Origin: a virus
Direction: 5' to 3' (one strand)
Length of the DNA: 31,133 nucleotides
Virus record (IMG/VR): IMGVR_UViG_3300035666_000118
Location: 1 to 31,133 of that record
A program made the translations under genes and the position numbers. Below the pieces are notes generated by a model. It did no database searches. It saw only the letters and a list, made by a program, of their open reading frames with translations, and was not told the DNA's origin. This document shows, piece after piece, positions 29,612-31,133 of this stretch. How positions within the stretch are numbered: position 1 is the first letter of the stretch; each line of letters opens with the position of its first letter.

Positions 29612-29811
29612 GGCTTTTCCGTAAGTGACTTGATGTATCGGTTTCTTTGCCGTGGTGTCAGTCCGATGATGTAGTTCAGCACCTCGACCGCATTGATTGA
29701 GTGGAGCAGTTGCCAGTACGGTCTTGCTGCCTCCAATTCTTTCGCTCGCTCAATGTCCACCACCACCACCTCGCTGGTCATGCGGTGTCGGTAGATGAAT
29801 GCGGGGTTCAT
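29608..29811 (-). CDS. Small hypothetical protein (67 aa)
   Basis: Start at 29811 (GGAGG four bases before, ATGA overlap) in place of the longer open frame. The product MNPAFIYRHRMTSEVVVVDI then ERAKELEAARPYWQLLHSINAVEVLNYIIGLTPRQRNRYIKSL is helical after a short strand. It is soluble. Function is unknown. Confidence 0.65.
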   Translation of the reverse strand: MNPAFIYRHRMTSEVVVVDIERAKELEAARPYWQLLHSINAVEVLNYIIGLTPRQRNRYIKSLTEKP

Positions 29812-30095
29812 CGTCCCTCCAACCATTTTTCGAGGTCGTGGAGTTCGTCCACTTTGGCTTCGAGTTGTTTGATGCGGTCGTTGAGACGATTGAGTTCCTC
29901 TTTACTTTTATCTACTCCACGCTTTTCTGCGGTCGTTATCAGTTCGTATTGGAGTCTGTTTGTTTTGTTGGCTTCGTTGAGTTCTCGTTCCAAATGCTCA
30001 CCATGTTCTTGCCACACTTGATGGTCTGTTATTGAAAACTCTCTTCTTGTTCGTATGTAAGCATCGACAGCATCCGTCCTTGGTGTATCGCTCAC
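29808..30095 (-). CDS. Coiled-coil protein, MSDTPRTD family (95 aa)
   Basis: GTG 30095 overlaps the upstream stop by GTGA. It begins MSDTPRTDAVDAYIRTRREF, a start often seen in phage early proteins, and becomes a long coiled coil (HLERELNEANKTNRLQYELI, RLNDRIKQLEAKVDELHDLEKWL). It shares MSDTP and ER-LNEAN with the protein at the circle junction; 16 bases of DNA are identical there (29968-29983 and 33-48). Function is unknown. Confidence 0.75.
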   Translation of the reverse strand: MSDTPRTDAVDAYIRTRREFSITDHQVWQEHGEHLERELNEANKTNRLQYELITTAEKRGVDKSKEELNRLNDRIKQLEAKVDELHDLEKWLEGR

Positions 30096-30373
30096 AGCTT
30101 TCCCTCCTTCACCTTGCCGGTGTCTCGGTCAACGACACCCAATGCAATGGCGTTGAACAGAACGGTGTACCCGCAGTTTTGGCACTCGACTTGTATCAGT
30201 GGGGTGATGGCTGCGCCGGGGCAGTGATTACCTTCGTTGAACTCTCGGACCTCAACGAGGGTTCCAATGCCCCAAACGGTGGTGGGGATGCAGATCGGGC
30301 ATTCGCGCTTTCCCTTCCAAACAGTGGAAATGCTGTTGGTGATGAGCTTGCGCTGGGAATCGTTGAGGTTCAC
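30092..30373 (-). CDS. Zinc-ribbon-like small protein (93 aa)
   Basis: GTG 30373 overlaps the upstream TGA. CPIC near residue 25 and CQNC near residue 64 (VECQNCGYTVLFNA) form a split zinc-ribbon. The end DRDTGKVKEGKL is a variant of the recurrent KEAKL junction. It is a likely zinc protein of unknown partner. Confidence 0.7.
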   Translation of the reverse strand: MNLNDSQRKLITNSISTVWKGKRECPICIPTTVWGIGTLVEVREFNEGNHCPGAAITPLIQVECQNCGYTVLFNAIALGVVDRDTGKVKEGKL

Positions 30374-30594
30374 GGCTTGTCCTCCGTGGTAAATCCGATG
30401 CCAGCTTTGTCCCACAGCAGCAGATCGGCGCGGAGAGCGTCGTTCTCACGCTCTAATTGGGTGATGCGCATATGCTGCTCCGCTAGTCGCTCCCCTGCTT
30501 CAGCGATTGCTGAGTTGGCCACGCCATCGTCGGATTGGATTTCTGTTGCCAATATGTGCATGGCTGCGATCAGTGTTTCAGTTGAGGTTCTCAC
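30370..30594 (-). CDS. Helical/coiled-coil protein (74 aa)
   Basis: GTG 30594 overlaps the upstream stop by GTGA; GGAGG lies in the last codons of the upstream gene. The product MRTSTETLIAAMHILATEIQ is followed by a coiled coil (AEAGERLAEQHMRITQLERENDALRADLLLW). It belongs to the same structural class as the other coiled-coil early proteins. Function is unknown. Confidence 0.7.
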   Translation of the reverse strand: MRTSTETLIAAMHILATEIQSDDGVANSAIAEAGERLAEQHMRITQLERENDALRADLLLWDKAGIGFTTEDKP

Positions 30595-30788
30595 GGCTTT
30601 GCCTCCTTAATAATTAAAAGAATTCCCATATAAATTATCCAAACGGCTCCGATCGGTATCAGCCAAAACAGCCGAAAGACCATTCCAAAGTCATACTGCC
30701 CGCTGGAACGGTATGGCCTGAACATAATGCACAGCAGGATTACGGTGATGAGTGCTGGCATGATCCACGATTTGATTGTGATGCTCAC
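30591..30788 (-). CDS. Small two-helix membrane protein (65 aa)
   Basis: GTG 30788 sits in the repeated junction cassette. Two membrane segments, about 9-23 (IMPALITVILLCIMF) and 39-59 (LFWLIPIGAVWIIYMGILLII), are joined by a short polar loop; the end is KEAKP. It is an inner-membrane protein, possibly holin-like or a superinfection protein. The role cannot be set from the sequence. Confidence 0.7.
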   Translation of the reverse strand: MSITIKSWIMPALITVILLCIMFRPYRSSGQYDFGMVFRLFWLIPIGAVWIIYMGILLIIKEAKP

Positions 30789-30808
30789 AGCTTGGCCTCC
30801 TTGGCTTT
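30783..30808 (-). repeat. Gene-junction cassette, copy 1
   Basis: A 26-base sequence identical to 31013-31038. On the minus strand it encodes the last residues AKEAKL of one gene, carries AAGGAGG as ribosome site, and ends in CTGTGAGC, where TGA stops one gene and GTG starts the next. Diverged copies end the genes stopping at 30591 and 30092. Confidence 0.7.
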
Positions 30809-31018
30809 GTTTCTATTTTGATTGATGAAGCTAATTGGATTTGCTGAAAGCGTCTGCTTACCGCAATGGATGCATTTCCATTTTCTTTTAACATTGAATG
30901 CAACGTCCCAGTGAGAATGTGAGCCATGGAAACTGTCGTTTAGCGGTTGCCAATAATGAGAACACGCAATTCCAAGAAACCGTTTGAGTATCTTTCCAAT
31001 ACAATTCATTGCGCTCAC
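30785..31018 (-). CDS. Small zinc-motif protein (77 aa)
   Basis: GTG 31018 is preferred (GGAGG seven bases before, GTGA overlap); ATG at 31009 is the alternative. The product MNCIGKILKRFLGIACSHYW from that ATG contains CIHCGKQT, and Cys/His residues at both ends (CSHYW, CIHC) could bind one zinc. It ends in NKAKEAKL, the repeated junction. Function is unknown. Confidence 0.65.
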   Translation of the reverse strand: MSAMNCIGKILKRFLGIACSHYWQPLNDSFHGSHSHWDVAFNVKRKWKCIHCGKQTLSANPISFINQNRNKAKEAKL

Positions 31019-31038
31019 AGCTTGGCCTCCTTGGCTTT
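31013..31038 (-). repeat. Gene-junction cassette, copy 2
   Basis: Identical over 26 bases to 30783-30808 and placed at the equivalent gene junction. It contains the end of the partial coiled-coil gene (AKEAKL), AAGGAGG, and the TGA/GTG overlap that opens the next gene. Confidence 0.7.
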
Positions 31039-31133
31039 CTCCCACATTTCGGAACGTGGTTCGTCAGTGTAAAAATGCTGCACCATCAAATCCCCCGCCT
31101 CCTCCAGCCGCTTGATGCGTTCCTCTTGATCGC
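31015..31133 (-). CDS. Coiled-coil protein, C-terminal part (enters from right edge)
   Basis: Open from the window end with two spare bases, then DQEERIKRLEEAGDLMVQHF, then YTDEPRSEMWEKAKEAKL and TGA at 31015-31017. It matches the partial gene at 1-127 in frame: one base there plus two here make one Gly codon. Together they give 81 residues. The RIKRLEEA block occurs on both sides of the join. Confidence 0.7.
   Translation of the reverse strand, partial: DQEERIKRLEEAGDLMVQHFYTDEPRSEMWEKAKEAKL

Noticed and set aside
1-31133. Integrase, attachment site, tRNA, CRISPR array or insertion sequence
   Set aside because: No tyrosine/serine recombinase motif, tRNA-like fold, repeat-spacer array or transposase was seen. 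The MazG and methylase genes do not make this a prophage.

Overview
The window reads as an essentially complete genome of a small tailed dsDNA bacteriophage (Caudoviricetes). It is probably a siphovirus with a lambda-like module order, about 31 kb long, with every supported gene on the minus strand. Two partial genes at the window edges join in the same reading frame when base 1 is placed next to base 31133. The sequence is therefore best read as a circular or circularly permuted genome opened inside one small coiled-coil gene. I see no rRNA, tRNA, CRISPR array, insertion sequence, integrase or recognisable CI-type repressor. The host cannot be named from the sequence. A lipoprotein with a spanin-like overlap hints at a Gram-negative host, and many starts lack a clear Shine-Dalgarno sequence.

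Following transcription (right to left): (1) About 4.6 kb down to 1.3 kb is a recombination/repair module. It holds a small zinc-motif protein, a lambda Bet-type annealing protein, a Cas4/RecB-like exonuclease with a cysteine cluster, a MazG-like hydrolase, an SSB-like OB protein and a RusA resolvase. (2) About 1.3 kb to the left edge, continuing across the circle junction to about 28 kb, is a run of small early/accessory ORFs. It includes a lysozyme/SLT-like muralytic protein, a ribbon-helix-helix protein, coiled-coil proteins, zinc-ribbon and HTH/AT-hook proteins and a calcineurin-like phosphoesterase. Most are joined by ATGA or GTGA overlaps. (3) 27.8-24.5 kb holds a cytosine-C5 methyltransferase with a long second reading frame inside it, a DUF1376 replication protein with iteron-like repeats, a DnaB-type helicase, and an SSB-like protein behind its own promoter. 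(4) 24.3-23.8 kb encodes an HTH protein that may be a late regulator. It is followed by a 169-bp noncoding region that probably carries the late promoter. (5) 23.7-16.2 kb is packaging and head: small terminase, PD-(D/E)XK nuclease, large terminase, gpW-like protein, portal, and a protease/major-capsid fusion. (6) 16.1-13.5 kb holds probable decoration and fibre proteins and a set of very small membrane proteins plus a lipoprotein. (7) 13.4-4.6 kb is head-tail completion, tail terminator, tail tube, chaperone, short tape measure and tail-tip/adhesion genes.

The most distinctive signals are these. Two promoters carry the same palindrome in the same register between their -35 and -10 boxes (1.37 kb and 4.62 kb), which looks like a shared operator for two early units. 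A 243-codon protein-like ORF is overprinted almost completely on the methyltransferase gene. An iteron array lies in the linker of the DUF1376 gene, as lambda ori lies in gene O. A leader sequence is repeated before several small genes. A DNA cassette that encodes the end of one protein and the ribosome site of the next is repeated at gene junctions.
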